A DNA stretch of 64,000 bases, taken from Odiellus spinosus (taxonomy: Eukaryota; Arthropoda; Arachnida; Opiliones; Phalangiidae). Under the pieces are notes generated by a model that saw nothing but the letters and a program-made list of their open reading frames with translations, was not told the DNA's origin and searched no databases. The stretch lies in contig OY987232.1 in NCBI GenBank assembly GCA_963920705.1, positions 12,959,726 to 13,023,725 of the forward strand, in the 5' to 3' direction. Both the position numbers and the translations under genes were made by a program. Shown in pieces: positions 20,859-33,135 of the stretch; position 1 is the first letter of the stretch, and the number at the start of each line of letters is the position of its first letter.

Positions 20859-23800
20859 ATGGGAGAGTCAAAAATTATTCGACTATTTTCAGTACATGAT
20901 GTAAGTATTTAATAATTCGTTCAAAATTAATTTAAATTAAGGCGGTAATCAACGGGTAACTAATCAAAAAGGGTCGTTTGCAGTACCTATTATCATAAGA
21001 ACCACAAAACGCTATCAGTTCGCGATTTTCACTTAAATTTTGATTGAAATCTTCTGTAGTTCAAGATATAATTTTGATAATAACGCAAGAGATCAGCGTA
21101 TCTTGTTTAAAAAAACTTCTAGAAATTTTATCATTTCCGTACCTATTATCTGCCATTCTAATATCGCTAGATTCTTCAACTTTACTTTTGACGAACCATA
21201 AAAGTCAGACAAAGTTCGTGGTCTGATCGAAACGAATAATCAATCAATAAATTAATCACCCAGTCAATAAATCAACCGAAAAATCAATTTCCTGCTCGCA
21301 TTTCATTCTAAATGATTAAAATAAGTCACTTCAGAGTTAAAATATGTAAAAATATATTCTAACAATTACAGATTTATCCGTTAATTTTTGTCGAAGAGGG
21401 GATAAATATTAAAACGGCGGTAATTGATGACTTCCAAGGAATTGTCGCCGACATCATGTTCGCTATAAGGAGGAACTTCAAGTAAATAGCGACTGAAAAC
21501 GTGATTATATAGATATTAAAATTTAGTAGCGAGGATATCAGAGACTAACCTAGTATTACTTTACTGTAACATGCCAAAAACGATGTTTTTGGAGATTTTA
21601 AACCAAGTGGATAGATTATCATATTACATCGAGAAAATAGTTGATGATTAGTGTACTCTTGATTTTATGTATCGTTCCGCCTTCCAAGCTCTCTTTTTCG
21701 ATTAGCCATTCAATATTGTAAAATTTAAAGTAAGATTAGGTAATTCCTCTTGTAATATTTAAGAAAAGGTTAGTTAATACAGTGCACCAGACTTAAAATT
21801 TTACGGATACTTTGAAGCCTATAACTAACGCTCTAATCTTGTTTAAAAGGTTTTCAATTCACCGTAAATTTAGGTAAATCTAGTGAATTTATGTAGAAGG
21901 TAGGATAAGTGTATTTTTTCTCAAACAGGTACAGTAATTATATATATATATATATATAAAAAAGGTTGCTTCGCACCCTTAAAAAACGTTTTTTCCTTGG
22001 TTAGGGTCAAACCCGTAAAGGGACAGAAAATAATTGATGAAGAAAGAGCAATTTAATATTTTTAAAATTATAGTTAGTGGTTTTAGTTCATACTACTCGA
22101 CCTACGGAAAAATTGTTCAATATATTTTTAAAATTGTTGCCTAAAATTAGAGCTCGGAATCAGAGTTAGGATATCCATTGATAACTAGGATTTTTTTCAG
22201 ATATTTTACTCTCAGATAAATTGTTTTTTTAATATAATCATCCGGACGTAAAATTTTAATTAATAAATAAACTAAGAGTTTATTCAAACGGATAATGCGA
22301 AGATAAAAAATGACGTTTCTCGAAATACGTGTAGAATGAAATATATCAATTATATTTTAATCTAAATGGAATGGAAACAACTAAATTACTATGTTCCAGT
22401 TTCAAGATCTCAATTTGGTTTCAAATTTTCTTATCGGCGAATGATTAACTCGTATAACGTTACAATTTCCTATAACAACGAGTACGAATAAAAAGTTTGC
22501 CTTACATTCAAATACGCCAACTCTAACAAGAAATGGATATTTTTTCGCGAACGGATAATTTGGTTGACATTTATGCTGATCTTATTAAATTAACAAAAGT
22601 TATACAAATTCCGAGCTCTAGTTAAATTAACTTTACTGTTAATGTACTACATTAGCAGCAAATAGCCATTTTCTTTGGGGTTGATAATTTCCTCTCTTTC
22701 TTGACATATCAAAATGTATTCTCGGTAATGCTTCATTTTAGTTATTTTATTTTTAATTATTTAAAAAAATTTCCCTTCTTTTAGGAAAATGAGATGTGGG
22801 ATATAAAAACTTACCCGCATGTCATTTCATACAACCGCATGAAAAAGTTTCAATTCTCGGCTGAACTCTACTACTCTAAAGTGACCATGTTTTCCCAGCT
22901 TTCTCAAACACAGCGTGGTAGTTTCATGTCCAATATCATCACAATGCCACTTTGGGTAAGGTTATGACTGTCGATATAATGGCTTCTTAACCTAGGAATA
23001 ACCAAACCAATTTGGATCATCTCACACGAGAGAAAAATACAATGCTTTTTACATATTTTACAAATTTCTAATGATACGAGTATATTGTGTTTGATATAAT
23101 TATCAAAAATGGTTCTGATATAAATTAAAAATCATTATGAAAAACAGTGGAAGACAGCGCCCTGAAGTTCTGATACGTACGCGTAACAAACGTGGCTTCC
23201 AGTCTCAAAGTAGGGTGGAAAGGGGGAGGTGCTGTAAAAGTAATGTACTATCCCCAACTCAGATGGCGCTACAAGCAACCTAGGGTTTGTCGACGTAAGA
23301 GGGTATGGTAACATGCATATCTCCTTGTAAGATCTGTGCTTAAAACAGACTAGAAAAAAATGGGTTAAATTGATATGTGTAATAGCTACAGAAAACCCCA
23401 TATTTTTCAGCTATCCAGAGAAGCAGAAATCAACGTTACCAGGCAAAAACCGAGTGTTTAAAGGGAAACTTGGAGCTAAAAATTCATTTTTTTGGAATCA
23501 CCATGCCACCAAAGTATTGAAGAATTTTTTCACAATTTTAAATATAAATTCGATCTAATCAAATTATTTCAGCCTTCAACAGTGCTTCTCTAACATTAAA
23601 ATAATAGGTCACAGTTTGACGCCTAAGACGTTGGGCATCAAACGCTGGGTTACTTCTTTTAACGTTAAGACAATACAAGCACTGTTGAAGGCTGAAATAA
23701 TATGATTGGCTCAAATTTAAATTTACAGATTTTACCAAACTTACAGAAGTTTAAATAGTGTCTAAAAATTAAAAAAAAAAAAAAATCTCAAACACATTTT

Positions 23801-26800
23801 TTGCCATGGTGATTCCCAAAATTAAGTCTCCATTTAACCAATTGTATGTCATTGGTAATAATTTGTTTTTATCGTCCATGGTATTTCAGTTCATTGGATT
23901 GGTTCTCAGCACTATCTTGGCTCTTTCCGCTATAACTAAACTGTTTGAAAGATCAAAAATGCTAGGGAACTTTGTGTGGATGTACTTCGCGCCTATCTTT
24001 CAACAAAGTAATTATTGTAATTATTTTTCGATTCAAGTGTATTTACAGCATTTCACACTCTTTTCTAAAATACGGCGATTAGCGAGAAAAACACCCAAAA
24101 AATTTCGAGTATTAAGGTCGAAATCGCAGCAGTTTTACTCTGAAGTGGCACTTTAATATTTTAGGGACATATAGGGGTCGTATTCTACACGGGGCCCTTC
24201 ATTACCAAGACTGTAGTGCCCCATCAAAGTCAACAGTTGCCTCTTTAGAATGATTAAATGATACGAAACCAAACTTTTTTCTCATTTATTTTCCCTGAAA
24301 GGTTTTGATAACAAATTGCGTCATCGCGTGTCCGCTCATTTGTTGAACATCTGGTTTGGAACGCTAATCGTTCTGAGCAGTATAATATTGTCGTACATCA
24401 CTGCTGATGTCTTGATCGGACAAAAGGTTATTCTCAACGAGCTAAAAGATATACTGAAAGTTAAAAATCTGAGATTTTTTCCCGTGCAATCAGACGCCAT
24501 GATAGATTTCTATAGAGTGAGTCAAATTCCACGTTAGTTCTAGGGACAATGGTGAATAACACAGGTAAATAATATTTCAAGTTTACAACAAGGCATATTA
24601 TGATTGGTATGTGGTTCTGAAAGTTTTGTCCTTAGAGCTTTTGACTGGGAAGAGAGGGAAAAAAATTCGAAAACTCTAAACGGTCGAGATACGGAATTCG
24701 AAATTGCCCTCTCTAGCAGTTGAGATTGAGCTAAGTAGGCGGTGCTAATATTGAGCTGAACTTTCTAGACGTTTATGGGGGTGAAAATGAATCAACGGAA
24801 AACGACTCTCCCCTCTCTCTCGAAGGAGCGTGTCTCGCCAGGACGTCGCGATTTCGAGTCTGATTTACTCTTGAAAGAATACTTTATTGTCACCCGCAGT
24901 ATGCCGTCTTATAAACTTGAAGGATGATTTACTGGTGTGGATACTAATATCTTAATAGAGAAAAAGGAATAACAAATCCTGGGGTCTATAATGCCGAAAG
25001 TAGGAACTAACAAAACCAAGTGCGTGGCTACTATGGATAAAGAATATAGGCAGAATAACATGCGGTTTTATTATTACGCAATGTTTGCAGCTAGAGGACG
25101 CTTCTGAACGCCAAGTTTTGTTATTAAACTTTATCGTTTTCAATTGGTTATTGTTAATAGTTCTTGGTTAGTCTGGCAATAACAAAGGAGACATAATTCG
25201 AAGTGCCCGATAATCCCCAGCTAAAAGTTCTTTTTGGAAATTGATGTTGTTAAACTTCAGTTACACTATTCATCCATGGACCCTTTAACATAAACAGAAC
25301 TCTCACAATGCCACGTTATAGAGATATGCCTCTTTGGGGTCGAAATAACCAGAATTCAATATCACTATCATCAGTCAATTCGTAAAGCTGCCGCCATCCA
25401 CCAAATTGAGTAATAGCAGTCACAAATACACGATTTTCAAGGCTTAAAGGGAGAATGCAACCTAACAACAAATGACGTTTTATCGATTTCTTATTGTTTA
25501 AATAGGTAGGTTGCATGAGGTAGGGTCTTGCTTTCCCCCTGTGGAAGAAATGGGGGTGAATTTCTTTTTTCCGTTAGATGTCTCTGACTTCCGGAAGTTC
25601 CGCATAGTTGTCGGCCATCACGGCGACTGACGCTTTATTTTTAACGAGTTATAGCATGCTTATAAGTATTCGCCAGTTTAGACACCAAAATGCCTCCTAA
25701 AATCTCTAAAAGTAAAATATTTTGTGAGGGCTATGTTGATGGACTTTCTATAGTAGAGAAAAATAGATTTTTGAAGAAGATATTATTATGTTCAGGTACT
25801 GATCCTTACAGTTCTAACTTCTACACTTCTAATTTCTAACGTTAAAGCGTCTAAGCCTTGGCCAAAACAAACTAAACTTCACGCAAATCACTTTTAATTA
25901 AAATTTCATGGGCTAAGCGTGTAACATATGTTTCAATTATCAATTTTTTTTAATTATAGAAAGTCCATCGGCATAACACTCACAAAATATTTTAGTATTA
26001 GCGATTTTATGGGCGAGAAATTACTTGAATCCTTTAACGCGTTAATAGCGTCAGTCGCCGTGATGGCCGACAACCACGCGTAACTTCCGGAAGTCCGAGA
26101 CATCTAGCGGGTAAAAAAACATTCACCCCCTTTTCTTCAACAGGGGGAAAGCAAGACCCTACCTCATGCAACCTACCTATAGGACTAATGAACTAGTGAA
26201 AAAATTTACGAACAAATATAAAACTAGAAAATAGGCTTAGCGGGATTCATTGAGATCCTGATTTCTTCGCGTATAAAGTCTAGCGACCAATCGAATGCGA
26301 TTGTAAGTCTCATGGGGATCTTGTGTGAACGACAGGCCTTTGCTCATTGGTAAGTTTTAAATTTATTCTAGTTTAATATTTGTTTTTTGTAAATATTTAA
26401 TTGGTGGATTATTCCAATTTAAACGATAAGGAAGCGATTAAAAAAAAATCAGTTATTATTATATAGCATTATCCCTTTAAGAGATTTCAATTTCGAGTCA
26501 ATTTTGAAATATACACAAAACACGTCATATTTTAGAACATTTGATCAATTTCCATACATTTAGAAAGAAAATACGCACCTCCAGTCTCGCGGGGTGGAAA
26601 GGGGGCAGGTGCGGTCAAATCAAAATATTATCCTCGACTCATAGATGGCGTTAAAATCAACCTGTGGCTTGTAATTGAAAATGGTAAGGGAAGAGGCATA
26701 TCTCCATTGTTGTATGGTATCGAAACTGGAAGTAAAACTAAAGCTCAAAAATCGAGCTCAGTAAGAAAGGCAGAGTTCGAAACTAAGAAAAGTTTTAAGG

Positions 26801-29571
26801 GTTTGAGCTTGCCTAAATTCCTATGGGAAGAGAACTATCGGCCTATTGTCGTGGGTGATATTCCATTAAATATATTTTTACAGGGATTACCAGGAAAACT
26901 AGGATATAGAATTCGCAACAGGGCAACAAGGGATCAAATTACCTATAGATCATTCTTAAAAGTGGCATCAGGGAAAATGGTTTACATTGATTGGCACGAA
27001 GAAGTGAGATATTTAGATCAATTCTGTAAGATGGAAATGAAGAGAAAATTGTACAACCGGCCGCTATTTTATCAATCACCTTTTCCGGTAAAAATTGATT
27101 TTGTCGGGTTTCGAATGAAGCGAAATCACTCGGTTGATGCCAAGACGGTAGAAGGAATAAACAGAATGTAAATAACAATATATGCATAATCAAAAACCCA
27201 TTTACGACCATAGAGAAAATACGAAGCTTCTTTAAAGGAAGAATGCACCCTAACAGCAAGTGAATATTTATGGATTCGTTACCATTTTAATAGGCCTAAT
27301 CCACCAATAAAAAATTTGCAAACAAATATTAAAAGGAAACTTGGAGCTAAAAACATAACAGCTTTTGAAATTATTTTCGGAATCACCATGTGCCAAAAAA
27401 CCTTTTCAGAATTTTTAGACACGTTTTTGGTGTTTAAATTAATTTCTGAAGTTTGGTAATGTTTTAATAAAAATAAGTTTAAATTCCAGCCAATCATTTA
27501 TTTCAGACTTCAATAGCGCTTTTAAGGTACTAACATTAAAATAATAGGCTGGGGTTTGATGCTCAAGACCTTGGCCAACAAACGCCAGCCTATTACTTTA
27601 ACTTAAGCGAATTACCAGCACATTTGAAGGCCGAAAAAATATGATTTTATTTATTTTTATAAATATTTTACCAAACTTTAGAAATTTATTTAACCAAACT
27701 TTAGAAATTTATTTAATCACAAAAACCTGTCAAAATATTTTGAAAAATTCTCGAATACGTGATTCCAAAAATAAATTCAAAACCTGTTCCATATTTAGTT
27801 TCCCTTTATTTAAATAGACTGTTACTTCACGGTTTAGAAAACTGCTTCAGGAGAGAGAGTTACCATAATAAAAATACGGTACCCTTACCGAGAAAAGATC
27901 TGGTCTGAAGAGGTTCTCAAGAACACTGCAAAAGCCTTGGGAAAGTCTTTAAGACTTCCCAAAGACTTCTTGACATAATGAAAGACTTCCCGAAGACCTG
28001 TTAAGACTACATAAGACACCCGAAAGACTATCCCTAGACCTCTTAAGACTAACCTTTTTTTTGGTAAGGGACTAAACAATTATGTAGAAACCAAAACCCG
28101 AAAATAATCTTCGTAGCAATAAATAAGAGATTCAAGTCTCTTTGGGTGAAATAGATTATTGATAGAACTAAGAATTGAGTAAAATTAACGATTTGAAGGA
28201 AATGGAGTCGATATCAAAATCAAGAGAGATTCGGTGAGGGTTTAGAAAAACTGTCATTGAACGTTCTCCTGTTAAAAATGGGTTCTTGGTTTAAGAATGG
28301 CATTCTAACTAGGGCTAGACGTTTGGATGAAATTTTACCATTTGATAAAGTGGTGCATTTAAGAGATAAAAATTGTACCACAATTATGATAAAATATAAC
28401 CATTTTCGATTATTTTGAAATGAAAGTCATCAATTTAAACTGTTATCAAGAAAAAAAATCATAAATTTATCGATAAGGAATGTATTTTTTCATTAATATA
28501 ACCACATCTAGCCATCCACATTTAACCGCTTATTCCGGTTTATCCGAGGTAAATTACCAAACTCATAAGCAAGCTTTGTGATTAAAATACAATAAATGTT
28601 GTTTCTAACACTTATTCACGTAATACTTTCCAAGAATTTTGAAGTTATTCGTGAAAGAAATATTTTCACCTTAAGTCCGAATAATCGATGACTGCCATCA
28701 CATTGTTCAATGGATAAACGATTAACCAATAACATATAATTTTTAACGTTTAACCTTTAGTGAAAACGGCGTTATTTTTTTCGATAATTGTTTTTAAAGA
28801 TAAAGTAAAAAATTATGAAATAATAAAATTAACAAAAATCTTTCTATGGTTATTCGTAAATAATCGCAAAATTGTAACTACTTGGGTTCGTATGAATAGA
28901 AGAATCACTTAATATTCTTATAAACTTTTAATTAGCTCTTAAATTAGTTCTTAATTAAATAACAATATAAATTAAGTTAATCAACAGGAGTCCTGAGTTC
29001 GAATCTCTCGTTAAGTCCCAATAGTTACGATCTGCCCCCATCTGTAGGTTTCCCTTGATTATATAGGTCTTCCCTGTAGTCACGTGACTTCCTAGGTGGC
29101 CATGAATCCTCATGATATAGGTGGCGTCCTCTATAGGATATTTCCTCAAGGTTTGAAATTATAATTAAGTCCCATTTGACAGCATGCAGCTCGTGAACCT
29201 AGGTAAGCTCTTTGGTCTTTCATTAAATGTATAAAGGGGTCCCCATTACAAAATTAGAGGATAATTTTATCCAAACGTCGAGCCCTAATTCTAACCTTCG
29301 AATGCTGAATGGTTGGCAAACAGATTATCAAGGATCTTTTTTCAGTTTGCGCTACGTGGCGTCGTCTTGCCTATGCGACAATGCCATTTACAAAGCCTTC
29401 TTGTGGATGAACAACAAGTGCGTCACTATGGAAAACCGCATCGACGAAAGCGACTACAGTCGCAAAGAAAGCGAAACGCGTCTATTAATGACCATTTTCG
29501 TCCTCAGTCTCCTCCCGGCAATGGTAGTTTTAATATACGAGTTACTCCGCAACCTTTGCCCGCGTTTTTAA
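20859..29571 (+). CDS. Gene 2: ionotropic-receptor-like ligand-gated channel
   Basis: Exons: 20859-20900, 21372-21481, 22785-22955, 23890-24007, 24302-24516, 26884-27167, 29346-29571 (TAA). Exon sizes equal those of gene 4. S1 begins ESKIIRLFS and carries the family Arg in SYNRM. The pore loop is FVWMYFAPIFQQS, TM3 is followed by SYITADVLIG, S2 has GKMVYIDWHEE and MKRNHSVDAKTVEG, and TM4 is LLMTIFVLSLLPAMVVLIY, ending in a short tail CPRF. All splice sites are GT-AG. Exons 2 and 3 are out of phase (phase 2 to phase 0), implying an unfound exon in 21482-22784. An AATAAA lies at 29631, 60 bases past the stop. The 5' end is the first conserved ATG, directly after TTTTTAGAAG, which could instead be an acceptor with further upstream exons. 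Confidence 0.8.
20938..21225 (-). mobile_element. Family D element fragment, gene 2 intron 1
   Basis: It begins TTAAGGCGGTAATCAACGGG 37 bases after exon 1 and contains CGCTATCAGTTCGCGATTTT. The distal half is missing. Confidence 0.55.
21490..22784. other. Gene 2 intron 2, unresolved stretch
   Basis: The phase rule says this stretch should hold a short S1 exon, but I cannot point to it. It has a (TA)n run at about 21938-21957. The segment 21990-22600 is shared with 47999-48600 (gene 4) and, reversed, with 58990-59350 (before gene 5 exon 2), so it is at least partly a repeat. Confidence 0.4.
23135..23340 (-). repeat. Repeat with AGATGGCGCTACAAGC edge
   Basis: Related sequence occurs at about 26570-26720 and 51830-51980: a GGGTGGAAAGGGGGAGGTG-like stretch, then GATGGCG, then CAACCT, then GGCATATCTCC-like. 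It sits inside introns of genes 2 and 4. No intact product; element class unknown. Confidence 0.45.
23460..23833. mobile_element. Family C foldback element, gene 2
   Basis: It starts GGGAAACTTGGAGCTAAAAA and ends in the matching inverted end near CATGGTGATTCCCAAAATTA. The centre has long arms around CCTTCAACAGTGCTT and its complement. It ends about 55 bases before the TM1/pore exon of gene 2. Gene 4 holds a partial copy at the same site (49780-49940), so it was inserted before those genes duplicated. Confidence 0.7.
24580..24930. mobile_element. Inverted-repeat element, deleted copy
   Basis: It begins TTCAAGTTTACAACAAGGCA and ends near TATAAACTTGAAGGATGATT. The fuller copy is at 50540-51362, after the same exon of gene 4. 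The centre is missing here. Confidence 0.55.
25440..26440. mobile_element. Family E MITE split by a nested element
   Basis: The left part (25446-25503, AAAGGGAGAATGCAACCTAA then TATCGATTTC) and right part (26182-26440, with AAATAGGCTTAGCGGGATTC and TTTAAACGATAAGGAAGCGA) match the intact copy at 44427-44811, but are separated by about 680 bases of foreign inverted-repeat DNA. In intron 5 of gene 2. Confidence 0.6.
25503..26181. mobile_element. Nested element with about 130-bp terminal inverted repeats
   Basis: The left arm from ATAGGTAGGTTGCATGAGG to GGCGACTGACGCT (to about 25633) is inverted at 26047-26181, ending CCTCATGCAACCTACCTAT. A second, inner pair (25711-25750 and 25955-25995, GGACTTTCTATA and complement) shows that almost the whole element can fold back. 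No open frame. It is inserted in a family E element. Confidence 0.8.
27330..27808. mobile_element. Family C foldback element, gene 2 intron 6
   Basis: It runs from GGAAACTTGGAGCTAAAAAC to TCCATATTTAGTTTCCCTTT. Central arms carry AATAGGCTGGGGTTTGATGC and the near complement. The matching copy in gene 4 is at 52630-53085. Confidence 0.7.
27882..28070. mobile_element. Family A MITE, copy 2
   Basis: It runs from CCCTTACCGAGAAAAGATC to TTTTTTTTGGTAAGGG, the same structure as copy 1, in intron 6 of gene 2. Confidence 0.75.
28975..29150 (+). mobile_element. Possible SINE fragment
   Basis: It contains GAGTTCGAATCTC, a good polymerase III box B word within a short stem, followed by an unrelated body with GGTGGCCATGAATCCTCATG. 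No box A or complete cloverleaf is visible. In intron 6 of gene 2. Confidence 0.3.
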
Positions 29572-30374
29572 AGGGAGATAATTAGGTGAAAATTGTACAT
29601 CCATTTTAATTTTTTCCATGATTCCTTGTAAATAAATATTTCCTGCTGAATATTTTTACAAATTAAAAAATTATTTCGATGAATATTCATTATCTAAAAC
29701 TTAATTAGACTTGGCTATATGTTGGATTTTTTAACTGTTGCCAAAGGACCAATCAGAGCTAGCCAATAGCCAATTAAACGAGGCTCTATCTGGCGACATC
29801 TAGCTGATAATATAATGATCTTGGTTTAAAGGAAAGATGTGATTTATTAAAGAATACAAATTGTATCCAATTGAAGCGGAAGCTATTAAAACTATTCCCT
29901 TATGATAATAATGAAATTAAAAAAAATTGTCTTTGTACTTCAAAAATTATGAAAAATTCAGCAGAGCATATTTTTACATATGGAATCAAAAAATGAAAAA
30001 CTTCATTTTAGGTAATAGTGAATTCAAATTCCAGTCAATCATATTATATCAGCCTTTAACATCGCTTGTAATGTTCGGCGTTTGATTCCCAAGGTCTTGG
30101 ACATAGAACGCGGGCCTATTCTTTTAATGTTAGGACATAACAAGCACTGTTGAAGGCTGACAATATGATTGGCCCTAATGTATACTTGCTTTTTTCAAAT
30201 TTGACCAAACTTTAGAAATTAATCAAAAGCGTGTCTAATAATTGTGTGACAGCGGCTATATGAAACAAGAATAAATCAGTTTATGAAGATCACATGGCTC
30301 TCAGAACGATTAGGAGCAGTACTTTATCGATTGAATTCGATTGGGATATGCCAGTGTGAATGTATAGTTTTACA
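29572..30374. other. Spacer after gene 2
   Basis: Bases 29720-29830 match one arm of the inverted-repeat element at 54430-54880 behind gene 4. Bases 29985-30250 are a degraded family C copy (GCCTTTAACATCGCTTG). AATAAA at 29631 may end gene 2 transcripts. No further gene. Confidence 0.5.
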
Positions 30375-30760
30375 CAAAAGACTATCACTATATTCCATAA
30401 GAGTAAACAATGTCCCGTAGCTTAATACTATCAGCAAAGATCCGGGTAAATGTACCGGCCGATTCTGATTTGAGACACTAACAGGCGCAGACGGCGTAAA
30501 TAGCGAACTCGGAAGCGCTACTCTTAGGAGGAATTCCGGAGTTGGGGGAAAGACAATATAGCCAAGCACTTCTAGCGTAAATTCCATCCCTCTCTCACCA
30601 ATCAAAATATCGATAAATAGATCAAATCACCCAAGCCATAGAGGGGTGATGACTTTTGGCTATTTTTAAATGTAGGACTATGACGTATAGCTGGACCTTT
30701 GCCGACAGTATTAAGCTACAGGACGTTGTTTACTTCTATGGAATAAAGTGCTAGACCTTT
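30375..30760. mobile_element. Family B foldback element
   Basis: It runs from CAAAAGACTATCACTATATT to TATGGAATAAAGTGCTAGAC, with the inverted CTTAATACTATCAGCAAAG and GACAGTATTAAGCTACAGGA words. Confidence 0.75.
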
Positions 30761-30839
30761 TCTTTACATCAAAGCAACAATTTTGTTTGCAAGAAACCGT
30801 GACAAAGTAAACTTAACTGTGAGTAACCTAGATATAAAT

Positions 30840-33135
30840 GTAATGCAACACTTTTGAAGAAATCAATACAATACGTTTTACTTCGTTGTAACACATTGCC
30901 ACCTTTACTTATAAGCCACATTATAAACGTTTCAGACTTTTACTATATTTAATCCAATATGTTTTTAGAATAGAAAAATATTTTCGTATTGTCAGTAATG
31001 TTTTCCAGTGAAAAACAATTTTTCACAAAAAAAAAAAAATGAAAATATGCAGTGGAAAAATATTTCATCTGTGAAATTATAAGAATTAAGTTGAAAATGC
31101 TTAATTGTAAGTAAAAATATATATTAGTCTTAGTGTAAATTAAACAAGATCACAATTATGCTGTATTAAATATTTGTATTGTACGACAGATTATCACGCA
31201 TGACTTACTAGTAATTGTAGTAAGTGCGCAGTAAACCTTATACAAGCAATACCCTACAAAATTTAGAACATAAAACAAGAAATTGGATCTGAATAATACC
31301 CGAAATATCTGCTGATATATTGCAAACCAAATAATCTAACATGTTACAAGTGTAACGTTCAAACAATAAGAGTTCGTAGTCGGATAATGAATAGCTTAGG
31401 ATGAACATTGAAAAAATTCTCGAATAAGTCCTTTTTGGCATGATGATTACGAAAATAAATTAAAAAGTTTCTCTTGAAGGTAGTGGAAAAGTAAAACGAG
31501 GAAATATTTCCGCAAATCGGACGTGTAAAAAACCATAGAGTTAGTTTTGAATCATTGAATTTTCAATTGTTTTAAATTGATAGAAAATTATATTGTTTAT
31601 CATAGAACAATAGAAATCAGTTTCAGATTTCACATTTTAGATTTTAATTGAAATCTAAGTCACTATCGATTCAATTTTAACTTATACTATAGAACCTTAC
31701 AGTAAAACCATTGATGCTAAAATAAGAAGAGTGAACCAAGCGAACGTCGTTCTTTGGAATCCACTAGGCATACGATCCCCCATTCGCTTTTACTGTGATT
31801 TTAAATGGGCCTGACCCTCAAAGAAATATACTAGCATGTTGGAGTCAAGAAAATATAAAATAATTGGGAAAAAAATAGGGACTACACTGAAAATTCGGTA
31901 GCGGATAAATGCAAAAAGGTTTCCGCCGGCTTACAACGCTACTTTAAGGTATTTTATGGACCCGATATATTTATTGAGCGTGTTCCGAATCGCTAATGTA
32001 TGGTTAATTATTAATATTTGATTCAGTACGAACAAGGAAAAAGTTCCGTTTTGACTTTTCCTCATACACAGCTTAATATACCCCTTACACCCTTAGAAGG
32101 AACTAAATTTTTGACAAGCTTGTTAAAATATCCTTCCCATCGCCGCTTTATTAAAGTTGCCCCTTCTAAGCGTATAAGCAACGACAACAGGCGTGGTTAT
32201 AATTAGCCAATTATCAAGCTCACGAAACCATTTTTTATGTCGAAGAGAAGGTTATCGACTAAAACATGTACATATGAAGTTCCAATGATACGGTTACTTA
32301 TACTGGCACATCAAAAAAAAAAATATCCCACATAAATTATTGACCTTATACCTCCCTCTCTTAGAAGTGGTACAAAAAAAAACAGTCAGTAACTGAGGCC
32401 AGATATATTTTCAGTCCACAGATAAAACAGTTTTTTTTTTTTTACTGGGTATTTAATCTAGCTACAAGAAACGGTTACCGGTTAAGGAGCTTATTTGAAG
32501 CAAAGTTATTCAAATAATATTCTTATGTATCTTTAACCGCGCCTTCTATCCGCCAGCCAAGAATGAAATAGAACTATTGTCAAGTAATTGCGCAATATTT
32601 CGCAAACAAATAGAATAAGAATTAAATTGACAGTTATCTAATTGAGTAGGCTGTGTTCACACTATAAACTTTAATACCGTTTTTTAAACGATTTGAAAAG
32701 CTCAAAATGCAAATTTTTCGTGTCAACTGGAGAGATAATTTGCCACAAAGTGTAATTATTTGCTTGAAGTTAATTTGAATATTGGAAACGGTTTGAAAAT
32801 GGTTTCAAGTCTCTAGTGTAAAACTATAGAGGCATCTGAACAAAAACAAAGAAAAAAATACGATAGATGCATTAGCACATTGTTAAAGATTGTTCAGTCG
32901 CATCTATATGTGTAAATAACACCTTTGGCCTCCAAGTAACCACGTAACAGGGCTCAATTAAAGTGCGAAATACAATTTCAAAATCATTTGATGAGTTTAA
33001 AAGTACATAAATTTAGATTTAAAACTATCAATATATTTGGTACAATGATTAGCAAAATCAAACTGATTTTCTTATTGGAAAAAAAGAATAGATGAGACTT
33101 GGCACAATTTGGAAATCTTAAACTGGATTGAGAAT
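30840..33135. other. 5' spacer of gene 3, collinear with that of gene 5
   Basis: Non-coding sequence aligns segment by segment with 55440-58849: TTGTAACACATTGCCACCTT near 30889, GTGAAATTATAAGAATTAAG near 31071, GTTTTGACTTTT near 32048, and GGTTATAATTAGCCAATTAT near 32193. Gene 5's spacer carries extra insertions. The frame just before the gene 3 ATG (NLEILNWIENM) resembles that before gene 5 (FEIFKLNWVENM), so the first exon may extend upstream. Confidence 0.55.
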
